In this document: positions 1 to 6,882 of the stretch, in pieces | Layout: each line of letters opens with the position of its first letter | How positions within the stretch are numbered: position 1 is the stretch's first letter | Assembly (NCBI GenBank): GCA_905200565.1 | Contig: CAJKKX010000066.1 | Span: 1 to 9,020 of the forward strand | DNA: 9,020 nt | Origin: an uncultured Lachnospiraceae bacterium | Lineage (GTDB): Bacteria; Bacillota_A; Clostridia; Lachnospirales; Lachnospiraceae | Direction: 5' to 3' | Position numbers and translations under genes: made by a program | The notes under the pieces: model-generated | The model's input: the letters and a program-made list of their open reading frames with translations, nothing else | Databases searched by the model: none | What the model was told of the DNA's origin: nothing

Positions 1-429
1 GCCGCCCCGTCTGTAACGCTAATGCTGGGAATCGGTATGCTGTTGGTAGCGATCAATGAACCTTCGGTGGCGACAGCTTTGGATCCTGTTATGCGTGTGA
101 TTACTCCGAGCTCAGTAGTAGGGTTTATGGCGTTCTTTATCATATTGGCTCCGCTGTGCCTGTATCGCGGGCCGCTCAATATGTGGGGGCTTGGAGCCGG
201 TATTGCGGCATTGATGGTAAATATGAACGTTTTGCCTGCAAATGCAATTATGGGCGGCTTTTGTTCTGTGTCCGTTATGCAGTTGCTGTGCTGCCCGACC
301 AATACGCACAATGTATGGGTGACGAGCTATACGGGCGAAGAGGTGACTTCCGTTACCAAGAAGCTGCTTCCGTGGATTTATCCGGCTGTAATTGCGGGCG
401 TTGTGGCTACCGTGATTCTTTACATGTAG
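1..429 (+). CDS. C-terminal part of a multi-pass membrane permease (5' end outside window)
   Basis: The frame is open from the first base, so the gene starts upstream; 142 residues are visible before the TAG at 427-429. The protein is very hydrophobic, with probable membrane segments around visible residues 6-18, 38-55, 60-95 (one or two spans) and 124-142. A loop carries PTNTHNVWVTSYTGEE, followed by a charged KKLLPW just before the last span. A polar or small-residue re-entrant loop followed by a final helix beginning LPW recalls the C-termini of ion-transporter superfamily carriers such as the CitMHS citrate transporters, but this is a resemblance and not a firm assignment. The next gene, a hydantoinase-type protein, begins 32 bases downstream, which suggests that the permease imports that enzyme's substrate. 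That coupling is inference. A generic permease is the safest name. Confidence 0.72.
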   Translation, partial: AAPSVTLMLGIGMLLVAINEPSVATALDPVMRVITPSSVVGFMAFFIILAPLCLYRGPLNMWGLGAGIAALMVNMNVLPANAIMGGFCSVSVMQLLCCPTNTHNVWVTSYTGEEVTSVTKKLLPWIYPAVIAGVVATVILYM

Positions 430-461
430 GAAAAATTTTGCAGAGAGGACGGAAAGTTTGA

Positions 462-2615
462 ATGAAGGTAAGAATTGGGATTGATGTAGGAGGAACCTTT
501 ACCGATGCAGCGCTGATCAACAATGATACGTTTGAGTTGATCAGCACAGTAAAGGTGCCGACTACACACAGTGACAAAGCAGGTGTGGCCGCGGGTATTG
601 TGCAGGTATTGCAGGCGATTATGGAAGAAAATAATGTCCGGCCGGAGGATGTGGCGTTTATCTCGCACGGTACAACACAGGCAACGAACGCGCTGCTGGA
701 GGGCGACGTAGTCAGAGTGGGTATCGTCACCATAGGAAAAGGCATCGAAGGCACGAAGTCGAAGAGCGACACGCTTATGGGGGATATCCCTTTGACGGCG
801 GCAAAAAGCCTCCATTCGGAAAATGAGTATGTAGAGGGCGGAACTGATCTGGACAGGTTCTGTAAAGACGCTGCGGAAGCTGTCCTGAGATTAAAGAATA
901 AAGGCTGTGAAGCTGTGGTGGCGGCGGAGGCTTTCAGTGTGGATCATCCGGAGAACGAGGCAAAGGTATCTGAGATTTGCCGGGAAAATGGTATGGCGGC
1001 TACGGCCACCAACGAGATTTCCAAATTGTACGGACTGAAGGTGAGAACGCGGACTGCGGTGGTCAATGCAAGTATTATGCCGAAAATGCTGGATGCGGCT
1101 ACGATGACAGAGACCAGTATCAAGCGGGCAGGGATCAAAACACCTCTGATGGTCATGCGGTGTGACGGCGGCGTTATGACTGTCGAGGAGGTGAGAAAGA
1201 GACCGATTCTGACCATACTTTCCGGCCCCGCAGCAGGTGTGGCAGGGGCGCTGATGTACGAAAAGCTCACCAATGGAATATTTCTGGAAGTAGGGGGTAC
1301 CAGCACAGATATTTCCTGTGTAAAGGATGGAAAAGTAATGGTCAAATATGCGGAGATAGGCGGCCATAAGACGTATCTGACCTCTCTGGACGTAAGGACA
1401 GTGGGCATAGGCGGCGGAAGTATGATGCAGATCGAAAGAGGAAGACTGGTGGACGTGGGGCCAAGAAGTGTTCACATTGCCGGTCTTGCATATGAAGTGT
1501 ACTCGAACAGCGAGGAAATCGTAGAGCCTGTTCTGCATACCGTGAAACCATCTGAGACGGATCCGGACTATGGATATGTACAGTGTTCCAATGGAAAGAA
1601 GTTTGCCCTTTCTCTGGCAGGAGCGGCCAATCTGGCTGGATATGTTCCGGAGGGGGATTATGCAAGAGGAAGTATTGAGGCGGCAAGAAAGGCATGGCAG
1701 CCTTTGGCTGACAGCATGGGGATGAGCGTGGAGGATACAGCGCGGGAGGCGCTTCGTCTTTCCGCTCTGAAGAACAGAAAAGTCGTAGAAGGGCTGATTG
1801 AAGATTACGGTATGGATACCAGGACTTTGGTGCTGGTAGGCGGCGGAGGAGGAGCGTCCAGTGTTGTTCCGCATTTGGCCGAGGCAATGGGGCTGAAGCA
1901 CAAAAATGCAAAGAATGCACCAGTAATTTCCACCATTGGGGTGGCACTGGCCATGATTCGCGATACCGTAGAGCGTACCATTGCGAATCCGACACAGGAG
2001 GATATCCTGTCTGTGCGCAGAGAGGCGGAGGAACGTGCGATTCAGTCGGGGGCTTCCCCTGAGACGGTAGAGGTGTCTGTGGAGGTGGATACAAGCAAGA
2101 ACATGGTGCGTGCTATCGCCATCGGAACCACGGAGCTCCGTTCCAAGGATCTGACCAAACGGAAACTGACAGAGGAGGAGATCCGCAAAATAGCGGCGGA
2201 GCATATGGATGCGCCGGAGAATACCGTTTATACGGCGGTAAGCAATGGGATGATGTATGCGATGCAGCATAAAGTGTTAAGGAAAAAATTTTTTGGCGTT
2301 TTTAAATCTGTAACGAAGCCTACGGTCATCGTGGATGAGGAAGGTGTTGTCCGGCTGCAGAAAAAGAATGGAAAGGTGTACGGGGCCAATGGGGACAACT
2401 GGGAGTCTGTGCTGCTCCAGGCAGTGGAGAATATGACGGAATACAATGACGGAGGAAAGACGATGCCAAATACGTACGTTATTTTCGGAAAACGTATTTT
2501 GGATCTCTCCGGTCTTTTGGATGAGGCACAGATCAAGTCTCTGGCGGAAGTGGAACTGGCAGCTGTCCGGAAGGACGATACGCTTATGATTCTTACATCC
2601 GCAAGAACAGATTAG
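462..2615 (+). CDS. Hydantoinase/oxoprolinase family protein, HyuA-type subunit (717 aa)
   Basis: The N-terminus has the actin-like ATPase signature of the hydantoinase A / 5-oxoprolinase family: GIDVGGTFTDAAL at residues 6-18, SHGTTQATNALLEG at 68-81, SGPAAGVAGA at 254-263, EVGGTSTDIS at 276-285, GIGGGS at 315-320 and a glycine-rich GGGGGAS at 460-466. In known members (N-methylhydantoinase, 5-oxoprolinase, acetone carboxylase subunit) this fold couples ATP hydrolysis to opening or activation of a cyclic amide or related substrate. The hydantoinase_A_N domain covers about 3-190 and the hydantoinase_A domain about 200-500. The last 200 residues do not look like the usual oxoprolinase C-terminal domain and I cannot name them. 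The ATG start is supported by AGAGGACGG at 444-452. No hydantoinase_B gene follows, which is unusual for this family. It lies in a run with a permease, an HEXXH protein and an FAD oxidoreductase. The family call is very secure; the substrate is unknown. Confidence 0.93.
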   Translation: MKVRIGIDVGGTFTDAALINNDTFELISTVKVPTTHSDKAGVAAGIVQVLQAIMEENNVRPEDVAFISHGTTQATNALLEGDVVRVGIVTIGKGIEGTKSKSDTLMGDIPLTAAKSLHSENEYVEGGTDLDRFCKDAAEAVLRLKNKGCEAVVAAEAFSVDHPENEAKVSEICRENGMAATATNEISKLYGLKVRTRTAVVNASIMPKMLDAATMTETSIKRAGIKTPLMVMRCDGGVMTVEEVRKRPILTILSGPAAGVAGALMYEKLTNGIFLEVGGTSTDISCVKDGKVMVKYAEIGGHKTYLTSLDVRTVGIGGGSMMQIERGRLVDVGPRSVHIAGLAYEVYSNSEEIVEPVLHTVKPSETDPDYGYVQCSNGKKFALSLAGAANLAGYVPEGDYARGSIEAARKAWQPLADSMGMSVEDTAREALRLSALKNRKVVEGLIEDYGMDTRTLVLVGGGGGASSVVPHLAEAMGLKHKNAKNAPVISTIGVALAMIRDTVERTIANPTQEDILSVRREAEERAIQSGASPETVEVSVEVDTSKNMVRAIAIGTTELRSKDLTKRKLTEEEIRKIAAEHMDAPENTVYTAVSNGMMYAMQHKVLRKKFFGVFKSVTKPTVIVDEEGVVRLQKKNGKVYGANGDNWESVLLQAVENMTEYNDGGKTMPNTYVIFGKRILDLSGLLDEAQIKSLAEVELAAVRKDDTLMILTSARTD

Positions 2616-2633
2616 CAGGAAAAGGAAGAATAT

Positions 2634-3191
2634 ATGAAACAATATCCCTTTCCGGATAAAGAAAACAGTATGCAGATTTTACTGACAGATTATGTGAGAA
2701 AAAAGATCCCGGAGGAGAAGATCACCGAAATTTTCGACGATGCATGGGCAGCCGGGGAGAAGGAAGCCAGGGAATTTCTGGCACTGGAGGGCGGAGAAGT
2801 AAGACACATGATGGGTATTCTGAAAAAAAACGGGATCAGAATTGTTTGCCAGGATATTGACAATGTATTAGGGAAAAACCGTTATTTCTGTGAATACCTG
2901 TCAGGAAAGAAGCTGCTTACGATTTACGCAGGATCCGTGAAGCTCTGGTGTGAAAATAATGGTTTCTCTTATGATGAAGGTCTGAATATCATTCTCTGCC
3001 ATGAATATTTTCATTATCTGGAACAAAATAAAATCGGCATGGTATCCCGCAGATACCAGGTTCCTATTTTGAAAATAGGAGCCTGGGAGCTGGGGAAAAC
3101 GGGAATTCCCGCCCTCAGTGAAATAGGAGCCAATGCTTTTGCGAAGACGTGTTGGGATTATATGGAGAGCAAAAAGGAGAAGGAAGAATGA
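2634..3191 (+). CDS. Small protein with HEXXH zinc-peptidase-like motif (185 aa)
   Basis: I do not recognise a named family for this protein. It has no signal peptide and no membrane segment, so it is probably cytoplasmic. The notable feature is LCHEYFHYLEQN at residues 121-132, a perfect HEXXH (H123, E124, H127) in a hydrophobic helix, followed 36 residues after the second histidine by LSEIGANAFA at 161-170. E163 there could be the third ligand of a gluzincin-type zinc site. The N-terminal half, rich in charged residues, may be helical. The start is set by AGGAAAAGGAAG at 2617-2628; an internal Met13 lacks such a site. The gene begins 18 bases after hyuA ends and its stop overlaps the next start (ATGA at 3188-3191), so it is translationally coupled inside the operon. 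It could be a metal-dependent hydrolase acting on an operon intermediate, a protease, or a degenerate zincin. The function is not known. Confidence 0.85.
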   Translation: MKQYPFPDKENSMQILLTDYVRKKIPEEKITEIFDDAWAAGEKEAREFLALEGGEVRHMMGILKKNGIRIVCQDIDNVLGKNRYFCEYLSGKKLLTIYAGSVKLWCENNGFSYDEGLNIILCHEYFHYLEQNKIGMVSRRYQVPILKIGAWELGKTGIPALSEIGANAFAKTCWDYMESKKEKEE

Positions 3192-4555
3192 GGTATATAA
3201 AAGAGATAGACAGGACTATAAAAACGGAAGTATTGGTAATTGGAGGAGGGGCAGCCGGATTTGCGGCGGCAGTGGCTTCTGCCAGAAATGGAGCAGATAC
3301 GCTTTTGATCGAACGGGAACAGATGTTAGGAGGAACGGCGACCATAGGCTTGGTGGGCCCCTTCATGACTTGTTATAATGACGATCCCACAGAACAGATT
3401 GTCAAAGGAATTTTCGATGAACTTTGTGTCAGAATGGAGAAGCGGGGCGGAGCAATTCATCCTTCCAGGGTAGAGGGGATGACCACATATAGTTCCTACT
3501 ATGACAGAAGTCACTGCCATGTCACGCCGTTTTCTTCTGAAGTGCTTGCTATAGTGATGGAGGAGATGGTTCAGGAAGCGGGAGCCAAAATTCTTTACCA
3601 TGTCCAGGTGTGCGATGTTCTTACAGAAGAAGGAAAGATTACGGGCGTTCTGGCATCCCTGAAGGAAGGCTTGACGCTCATAGAGGCGGATACCTATATT
3701 GACTGTACCGGTGATGCGGATGTGGCTTACTACGGAGGAGAAGAGTTTGTCAAGGGAGATGAAAAAGACGGTATTATGCAGCCGGTTAGCCTGTTCTTCG
3801 AAGTGGGAAATATTGATCGGGATAAATTTGTGGGAACTCTCGAAGAAAAGAAGCTGAAAGGCGAACTCGGCATTCCGGGAGAGAACTGCTGGTCCTGGTG
3901 TATAAAGGAAGCGAGAGAAAACGGGGACTGGACCATTGAACGTAATGAAATAGGAAATTATGAACAGCCTACAAAGGGGCGCTGGAAAATTAACACGACG
4001 CGGATGACTTATGTGGACGCTACAAACACGGAAGAAATCAGTAAGGCGGTTATGGAAGGGCGTCAGCAGGTACAGCAGGTTCTGCATTTTCTGCAGAAGT
4101 ATGTGCCGGGATGTGAAAACATAGAGCTTATTCAGGTGGCGTCCGCCCTGGGCGTTCGTGAGACGCGGCATGTGCAGGGACGCTACAAACTGACAGCGCA
4201 GGACATTATGGAGAAAAAGCATTTTGATGATGCAATCTGTACATTTGCCTATGCGATTGACATTCATAATTCGGAAGGAGGAGGAGCCACCTTTCAGCAG
4301 GTGGATGGGTATTATACGATTCCTTTCCGGTGTCTTGTTCCGATGCATATTAAAAATCTGCTGGTGGCGGGACGGTGTATCAGCGGCACTTCGGAAGCGG
4401 CGGCAAGTTATCGCGTAATTCCCTGCTGTATGGCAACCGGACAGGCGGCGGGGACTGCCGCTGCGCTGGCAGTAAAGGAAAATGTAACTCCGGGTGATGT
4501 GGATATCAGGAAACTGCAGGATGTACTGGTTTCCCAGGGAGTGGTGATCAAGTAA
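3188..4555 (+). CDS. FAD-dependent oxidoreductase (455 aa)
   Basis: The N-terminus holds a Rossmann dinucleotide-binding fold: VLVIGGGAAGFAAAVASA at residues 15-32 with the GxGxxG glycines G19, G21 and G24, and an acidic residue (E42) ending the second strand, as expected for binding the FAD ribose. Further family marks are IDCTGDADVAYYGG at 171-184, LGVRETRHVQGRY at 321-333 and the C-terminal FAD motif LLVAGRCISGTSEAAASYRV at 391-410 followed by GQAAGTAAALA. This pattern is that of the FAD_oxidored family (Pfam PF12831 type), whose members act on varied, mostly undefined substrates. A longer reading beginning at 3149 exists, but the ATG at 3188 has a strong AGGAGAAGGAAG upstream (3175-3186) and overlaps the preceding stop as ATGA, so I chose it. 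It ends the permease-hyuA-zincin run and plausibly oxidises or reduces a product of that pathway, which is inference. Confidence 0.93.
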   Translation: MRYIKEIDRTIKTEVLVIGGGAAGFAAAVASARNGADTLLIEREQMLGGTATIGLVGPFMTCYNDDPTEQIVKGIFDELCVRMEKRGGAIHPSRVEGMTTYSSYYDRSHCHVTPFSSEVLAIVMEEMVQEAGAKILYHVQVCDVLTEEGKITGVLASLKEGLTLIEADTYIDCTGDADVAYYGGEEFVKGDEKDGIMQPVSLFFEVGNIDRDKFVGTLEEKKLKGELGIPGENCWSWCIKEARENGDWTIERNEIGNYEQPTKGRWKINTTRMTYVDATNTEEISKAVMEGRQQVQQVLHFLQKYVPGCENIELIQVASALGVRETRHVQGRYKLTAQDIMEKKHFDDAICTFAYAIDIHNSEGGGATFQQVDGYYTIPFRCLVPMHIKNLLVAGRCISGTSEAAASYRVIPCCMATGQAAGTAAALAVKENVTPGDVDIRKLQDVLVSQGVVIK

Positions 4556-4613
4556 GAAAAGATAAAACCGGGAGACGCGAAACTCGTATTTCTGGCAAAG
4601 GAGAAGATATTTT

Positions 4614-4643
4614 TTGACATCTGCTGTTATCTGGTGCTAGAAT
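4614..4643 (+). promoter_or_regulatory. Sigma-A-type promoter with extended -10 for the ACT gene
   Basis: A perfect TTGACA -35 box lies at 4614-4619. After 18 bases comes TAGAAT at 4638-4643, preceded by TGC, giving an extended -10 element. This places a start of transcription near 4650, about 70 bases before the ACT-domain start codon, and argues that the ACT gene is not simply the last gene of the upstream operon. I see no convincing terminator between 4556 and 4613, so read-through from the operon remains possible. Confidence 0.75.
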
Positions 4644-4719
4644 AGTATCTGATCAGACAGGCATCATATCACGCAAAGTTCTGGTGATGTTCTGCCGGGA
4701 ATACGAGGAGGAAAAAATT

Positions 4720-5124
4720 ATGTTAAATCAGCTTGCGATTTTTGCAGAAAACAAAAAGGGAACGATGCAGAAGATTACCGGAATACTTACGGCAAATGAT
4801 ATCAATATTCTGGGTTCCGTTACAAACGACAGTGCGGAGTACGGGATTATCCGTATGCTGGTATCCGATCCGGAGACGGCGATGAAAGCATTAAGTGAGG
4901 CGGGATATCTCTGCAAATTAACGGATGTTCTCGGCGTAGAGGTAGCCGATGAGGTGGGAAATCTGAATCGTCTTCTGGTGGCGTTGGAGGAGAGCAATAT
5001 TAGCGTCGACTATCTGTACCTGTCCTTCGATCGGGAAAAAGGAAGTCCGATCATGGTGCTTCATGTAAATGATACCGCGGAAGTGGAAGAGTGTCTGAAA
5101 TATAAGGGATTTCATGTGCTGTAA
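4720..5124 (+). CDS. Tandem ACT-domain protein (134 aa)
   Basis: The protein reads as two ACT-type modules and little else. The first (about residues 1-66) begins LNQLAIFAENKKGTMQKIT, the typical beta strand, ligand loop and helix of a small-molecule-binding ACT domain, continuing with NDINILGSVT. The second (about 70-134) repeats the pattern in divergent form: VEVADEVGNLNRLLVALEES, then SVDYLYLSF. Stand-alone double ACT proteins usually sense amino acids or related metabolites; which ligand binds here cannot be told from sequence. An ATG 36 bases upstream is in frame, but the start at 4720 has GAGGAGG at 4705-4711 with good spacing, and its protein begins exactly at the first strand of the domain, so I prefer it. 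It has its own promoter at 4614-4643 and a probable terminator after it. Confidence 0.9.
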   Translation: MLNQLAIFAENKKGTMQKITGILTANDINILGSVTNDSAEYGIIRMLVSDPETAMKALSEAGYLCKLTDVLGVEVADEVGNLNRLLVALEESNISVDYLYLSFDREKGSPIMVLHVNDTAEVEECLKYKGFHVL

Positions 5125-5126
5125 GC

Positions 5127-5212
5127 AACCCATTTATTCCCGCGGGCAATGAGCCAGGTGCCGTGCTTGCACGAGCATTTGGCGAATAAGCCAATGGGTT
5201 GAAAATTTTTTT
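5127..5212 (+). terminator. Probable intrinsic terminator after the ACT gene, built on a repeat element
   Basis: AACCCATT at 5127-5134 is the reverse complement of AATGGGTT at 5193-5200, and the adjacent TATTC (5135-5139) can pair with GAATA (5184-5188) across a four-base bulge. The stem is followed by GAAAA and seven Ts at 5206-5212. It starts three bases after the ACT stop codon. The interior (about 5141-5183) is a reversed copy of the repeat found after merR. A competing smaller hairpin, TTGGC/GCCAA at 5179-5194, is also possible. The loop is long for a standard terminator and the T run is not immediately adjacent, so efficiency is uncertain. Confidence 0.55.
5129..5183 (-). repeat. Short, reversed copy of the merR-flanking repeat element
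   Basis: Read on the minus strand from 5183 to 5129, this segment opens with GCCAAATG, continues with GCAAGCACGG, then TGGCTCATTGC, and closes with GCGGGAATAAA. The same ordered blocks occur on the plus strand after merR: GCCAAATGGACATGC at 6255, GCAAGCATG and TTGGCTCATTGC at 6292-6340, and GCGGGAACAAA at 6368-6378. This copy has a single 24-base-like unit where the other has three, and it lacks the 19-base core. The two copies therefore bracket merR in opposite orientation. Confidence 0.6.
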
Positions 5213-5230
5213 AGTTTTTGTAATTTGCGC

Positions 5231-5261
5231 TTGACCTTCACGTTACGTTATGCACTATGCT
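5231..5261 (+). promoter_or_regulatory. MerR-type promoter/operator with 19-bp spacer
   Basis: TTGACC at 5231-5236 and TATGCT at 5256-5261 are separated by exactly 19 bases, the overlong spacing that MerR-family activators correct by distorting the DNA. The spacer centre holds the dyad ACGTTACGT at 5240-5248, and CTTCACGTTACGT around it is like the operators of the TipA/BmrR/Mta branch. It lies 30 bases before the merR start codon, so the regulator most likely activates its own gene when its ligand is bound. No other copy of this motif stands out in the window. Confidence 0.8.
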
Positions 5262-5290
5262 GATTCCATCAGGGACAGGAGGAACAGTGG

Positions 5291-6199
5291 ATGAAAACGG
5301 TAAAGGAAGTTTCTGTACTTACGGGAATCAGCGTGCGCACGCTTCACTGGTATGATGAGATCGGGCTTTTGAAGCCTTCCGCGGTCAGTGATGCCGGCTA
5401 TAGGCTTTATGACGATAAGGCTCTGGAAAGGCTGCAGCAAATTTTGTTTTTCCGGGAATTTGATCTGCCGCTCAGGGAGATTAAGTCCATAATGGATAAT
5501 CCTGCTCTTGACAGAAATCACATTTTATTAAGTCAGCGAAGAATGCTGGAACAGAAAAAAGAGCGCCTGGAGCGCCTGATTTCCGGCATTGATGACATTT
5601 TGAAGGGAGAGAACAGGATGGACTTTACAGTATTTGACCAGAACGACATCGAACAGCTCTATCAGTCGATCATGAGCCAGATGACGGACGAACAGAAAAA
5701 GCAGTATATGAAAAACTATATTTTGGCGGACGAATGTGCGGCCGCTGAAACGAGCGGCGCAGAAAATGTCCTCACGGATATGGAAGAGGTGGAAGCCGAA
5801 TTTCACAAAATGTTTGTGAGAAATGCATCTGGAGAGCAGGCTCAGAAAAATTTCCGGAAGCTGGTAGAGTGGTACGGAGATAAGGAGCAGGTGTTGAAGG
5901 GGGCAAAGCCGATGGAACCGGAAATCTTTGCGGCATATCAGAACCGGCTGGACGCAGTGCTGAAAAAGCTTGCGGCAAAGCGCGGAGAGGATGTTTCCGG
6001 TTTTCCGGTCAGAGAGCTTATCGGAGAATACGATTTCGTATCCGGACAGCTTTATCAGATGAGGGATGTGAAGGTGGTCATGAAGGACCTTGCCGCATTT
6101 TATCAGGCAAATGAACAGGCAAAGGCTGCGTTTGAAAAACAGTACGGCGAGGGATTCGTGGAATTCTTTGCGGCGGCTGTAGAAGAATTTTATAAATAA
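5291..6199 (+). CDS. MerR-family transcriptional activator with TipAS-like C-terminal domain (302 aa)
   Basis: Residues 2-70 are a typical MerR winged helix-turn-helix: VKEVSVLTGISVRTLHWYDE at 4-23, GLLKPSAVSDAGYRLYDD at 25-42 and FREFDLPLREIKSIMDN at 54-70. A long dimerisation helix (about 76-106, LSQRRMLEQKKERLERLISG) follows. The C-terminal part (about 110-302), helical and rich in aromatic and charged residues, ends FVEFFAAAVEEF. It resembles the TipAS ligand-binding domain of thiostrepton-type sensors but is longer than the roughly 250-residue total of classical TipAL, so the inducer is uncertain. AGGAGGA at 5277-5283, seven bases before the ATG, fixes the start. The promoter at 5231-5261 indicates autoregulation. 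No drug exporter or obvious resistance gene adjoins it; the next genes encode a PH-domain-like protein and a methyltransferase. It is bracketed by inverted copies of an intergenic repeat. Confidence 0.9.
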   Translation: MKTVKEVSVLTGISVRTLHWYDEIGLLKPSAVSDAGYRLYDDKALERLQQILFFREFDLPLREIKSIMDNPALDRNHILLSQRRMLEQKKERLERLISGIDDILKGENRMDFTVFDQNDIEQLYQSIMSQMTDEQKKQYMKNYILADECAAAETSGAENVLTDMEEVEAEFHKMFVRNASGEQAQKNFRKLVEWYGDKEQVLKGAKPMEPEIFAAYQNRLDAVLKKLAAKRGEDVSGFPVRELIGEYDFVSGQLYQMRDVKVVMKDLAAFYQANEQAKAAFEKQYGEGFVEFFAAAVEEFYK

Positions 6200-6211
6200 G
6201 ATGCTGCATGG

Positions 6212-6257
6212 GTGTCCCAGGGTCGCTTTGACTTCGGGGCACCTATGCGGTGGTGCC
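6212..6257 (+). other. Potential competing hairpins after merR
   Basis: GGTGTCCC (from 6212) can pair, with one G-U pair, with GGGGCACC ending at 6243. Alternatively GGCACC at 6238-6243 can pair with GGTGCC at 6252-6257. There is no T run, so neither is a standard terminator, although they lie directly after the merR stop. They abut the 15-bp stem-loop that follows. Confidence 0.35.
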
Positions 6258-6310
6258 AAATGGACATGCCCTAAAGGACTAGCTTCGCGTCGCAAGCATG
6301 TCCATTTGGC
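6255..6310 (+). repeat. 15-bp perfect stem-loop carrying the shared 19-base core
   Basis: GCCAAATGGACATGC at 6255-6269 and GCATGTCCATTTGGC at 6296-6310 are perfect reverse complements. The 26-base loop contains GGACTAGCTTCGCGTCGCA at 6276-6294. The same 19 bases occur, inverted, at 7721-7739, inside a hairpin with an unrelated stem. No T run follows. This lies in the non-coding space between merR and the PH-domain gene and could be a structured RNA or DNA repeat. Confidence 0.7.
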
Positions 6311-6372
6311 TCATTGCAAGCATGCCCGCTTGGCTCATTGCTTGTACGTCCATTTGACTCGTTGCTTGCGGG
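6292..6372 (+). repeat. 24-bp tandem repeat, three full units plus a partial one
   Basis: Units start at 6292, 6316 and 6340, each exactly 24 bases: GCAAGCATGTCC then ATTTGGCTCATT, GCAAGCATGCCC then GCTTGGCTCATT, and GCTTGTACGTCC then ATTTGACTCGTT. A fourth begins GCTTGCGGG at 6364-6372. The first unit shares its left part with the right arm of the 15-bp stem-loop. The period is a multiple of three and the region is open in one frame, but I see no start with a ribosome site for it, so I treat it as non-coding. Confidence 0.8.
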
Positions 6373-6467
6373 AACAAAAAATGAGTTTCGGAACGGGATA
6401 TATACGAAAGAAACAGGTGTGCAGAAACGGATGGGGCTCTGCCAAAACCCGGAGAGGGGGAGAGGGT

Positions 6468-6866
6468 ATGAAATTTAAAGGGAAAGCAGCAGTATGGTTC
6501 TGGGGGATTTTTGTGGTTGGAAATGCGCTGTTTTTGTGGAAGCTGATATTTTCATCAAATAATCTTCCGGAGCTGATTGTTGGGATGGCGATGTTTGAAG
6601 TGGTCTTTCTTCCAATACTTTTGCGAAATTATATCTTTCTTGGCTTAGGCAGTGTGACGGTTGTTTTTGGAATCGGCAAAGATTCCATAAAGATAAGTGA
6701 TATTATCGAGGTGTACCAGACGCATAATCCGATTGCTTCGAGCGCAGCGTCGCTGGATCGGATTGTTATAAAGGGAAGAAGGCAGGAAATTATGTGTGCG
6801 GTGCAGGAAAAACAGCGCTTTTTTGAGGAATTGAAAAAACGTAATCCGCAAATTAAGGGAATCTGA
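6468..6866 (+). CDS. Small membrane protein with YyaB-like bacterial PH domain (132 aa)
   Basis: Two hydrophobic segments at about residues 8-28 and 34-58 form a membrane hairpin. The C-terminal soluble part (about 60-132) has NPIASSAASLDRIVIKG at 87-103 and later EKQRFFEELKKRNP. The N-P-(I/L)-x-S-x-A-x-S-L-D-R pattern is what I know from the YyaB-like PH-domain family (PF06713 type), a membrane-anchored module of unknown function. The frame is open back to 6201, but that extension translates the 24-bp tandem repeat. The ATG at 6468 directly follows GGAGAGGGGGAGAGGG (6451-6466), so I start there. The methyltransferase gene follows after 16 bases, so the two are probably co-transcribed. I see no clear promoter just upstream. 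Confidence 0.82.
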   Translation: MKFKGKAAVWFWGIFVVGNALFLWKLIFSSNNLPELIVGMAMFEVVFLPILLRNYIFLGLGSVTVVFGIGKDSIKISDIIEVYQTHNPIASSAASLDRIVIKGRRQEIMCAVQEKQRFFEELKKRNPQIKGI

Positions 6867-6882
6867 GAGGAGAATATCTGAA

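Noticed and set aside
891..2270. A 459-codon open frame on the minus strand, inside hyuA
   Set aside because: It is antisense to a gene with unmistakable family motifs. Its translation is rich in His, Cys, Arg and Ser in the irregular way of a shadow frame, and no ribosome site supports it.
3149..3187. A start at 3149 for the FAD oxidoreductase
   Set aside because: It lies inside the preceding gene without a ribosome site, whereas ATG 3188 has AGGAGAAGGAAG and the ATGA overlap.
3326..4348. A 340-codon minus-strand open frame inside the FAD oxidoreductase gene
   Set aside because: The plus-strand frame carries all FAD-binding motifs. The antisense translation has no recognisable domain.
4556..4613. 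A terminator sought after the FAD oxidoreductase
   Set aside because: Only weak short pairings are seen (GGGAG against CTC) with no T run close enough.
6292..6372. A CRISPR array, considered for the 24-base tandem units
   Set aside because: The units are contiguous with no spacers, diverge from each other and have no cas genes nearby.
6201..6467. An upstream in-frame extension of the PH-domain gene giving octapeptide repeats such as KHARLAHC
   Set aside because: It is the translation of the hairpin and the 24-bp tandem repeat, with no ribosome site at its ATG. The start at 6468 has a strong one and begins at the family's usual N-terminus.
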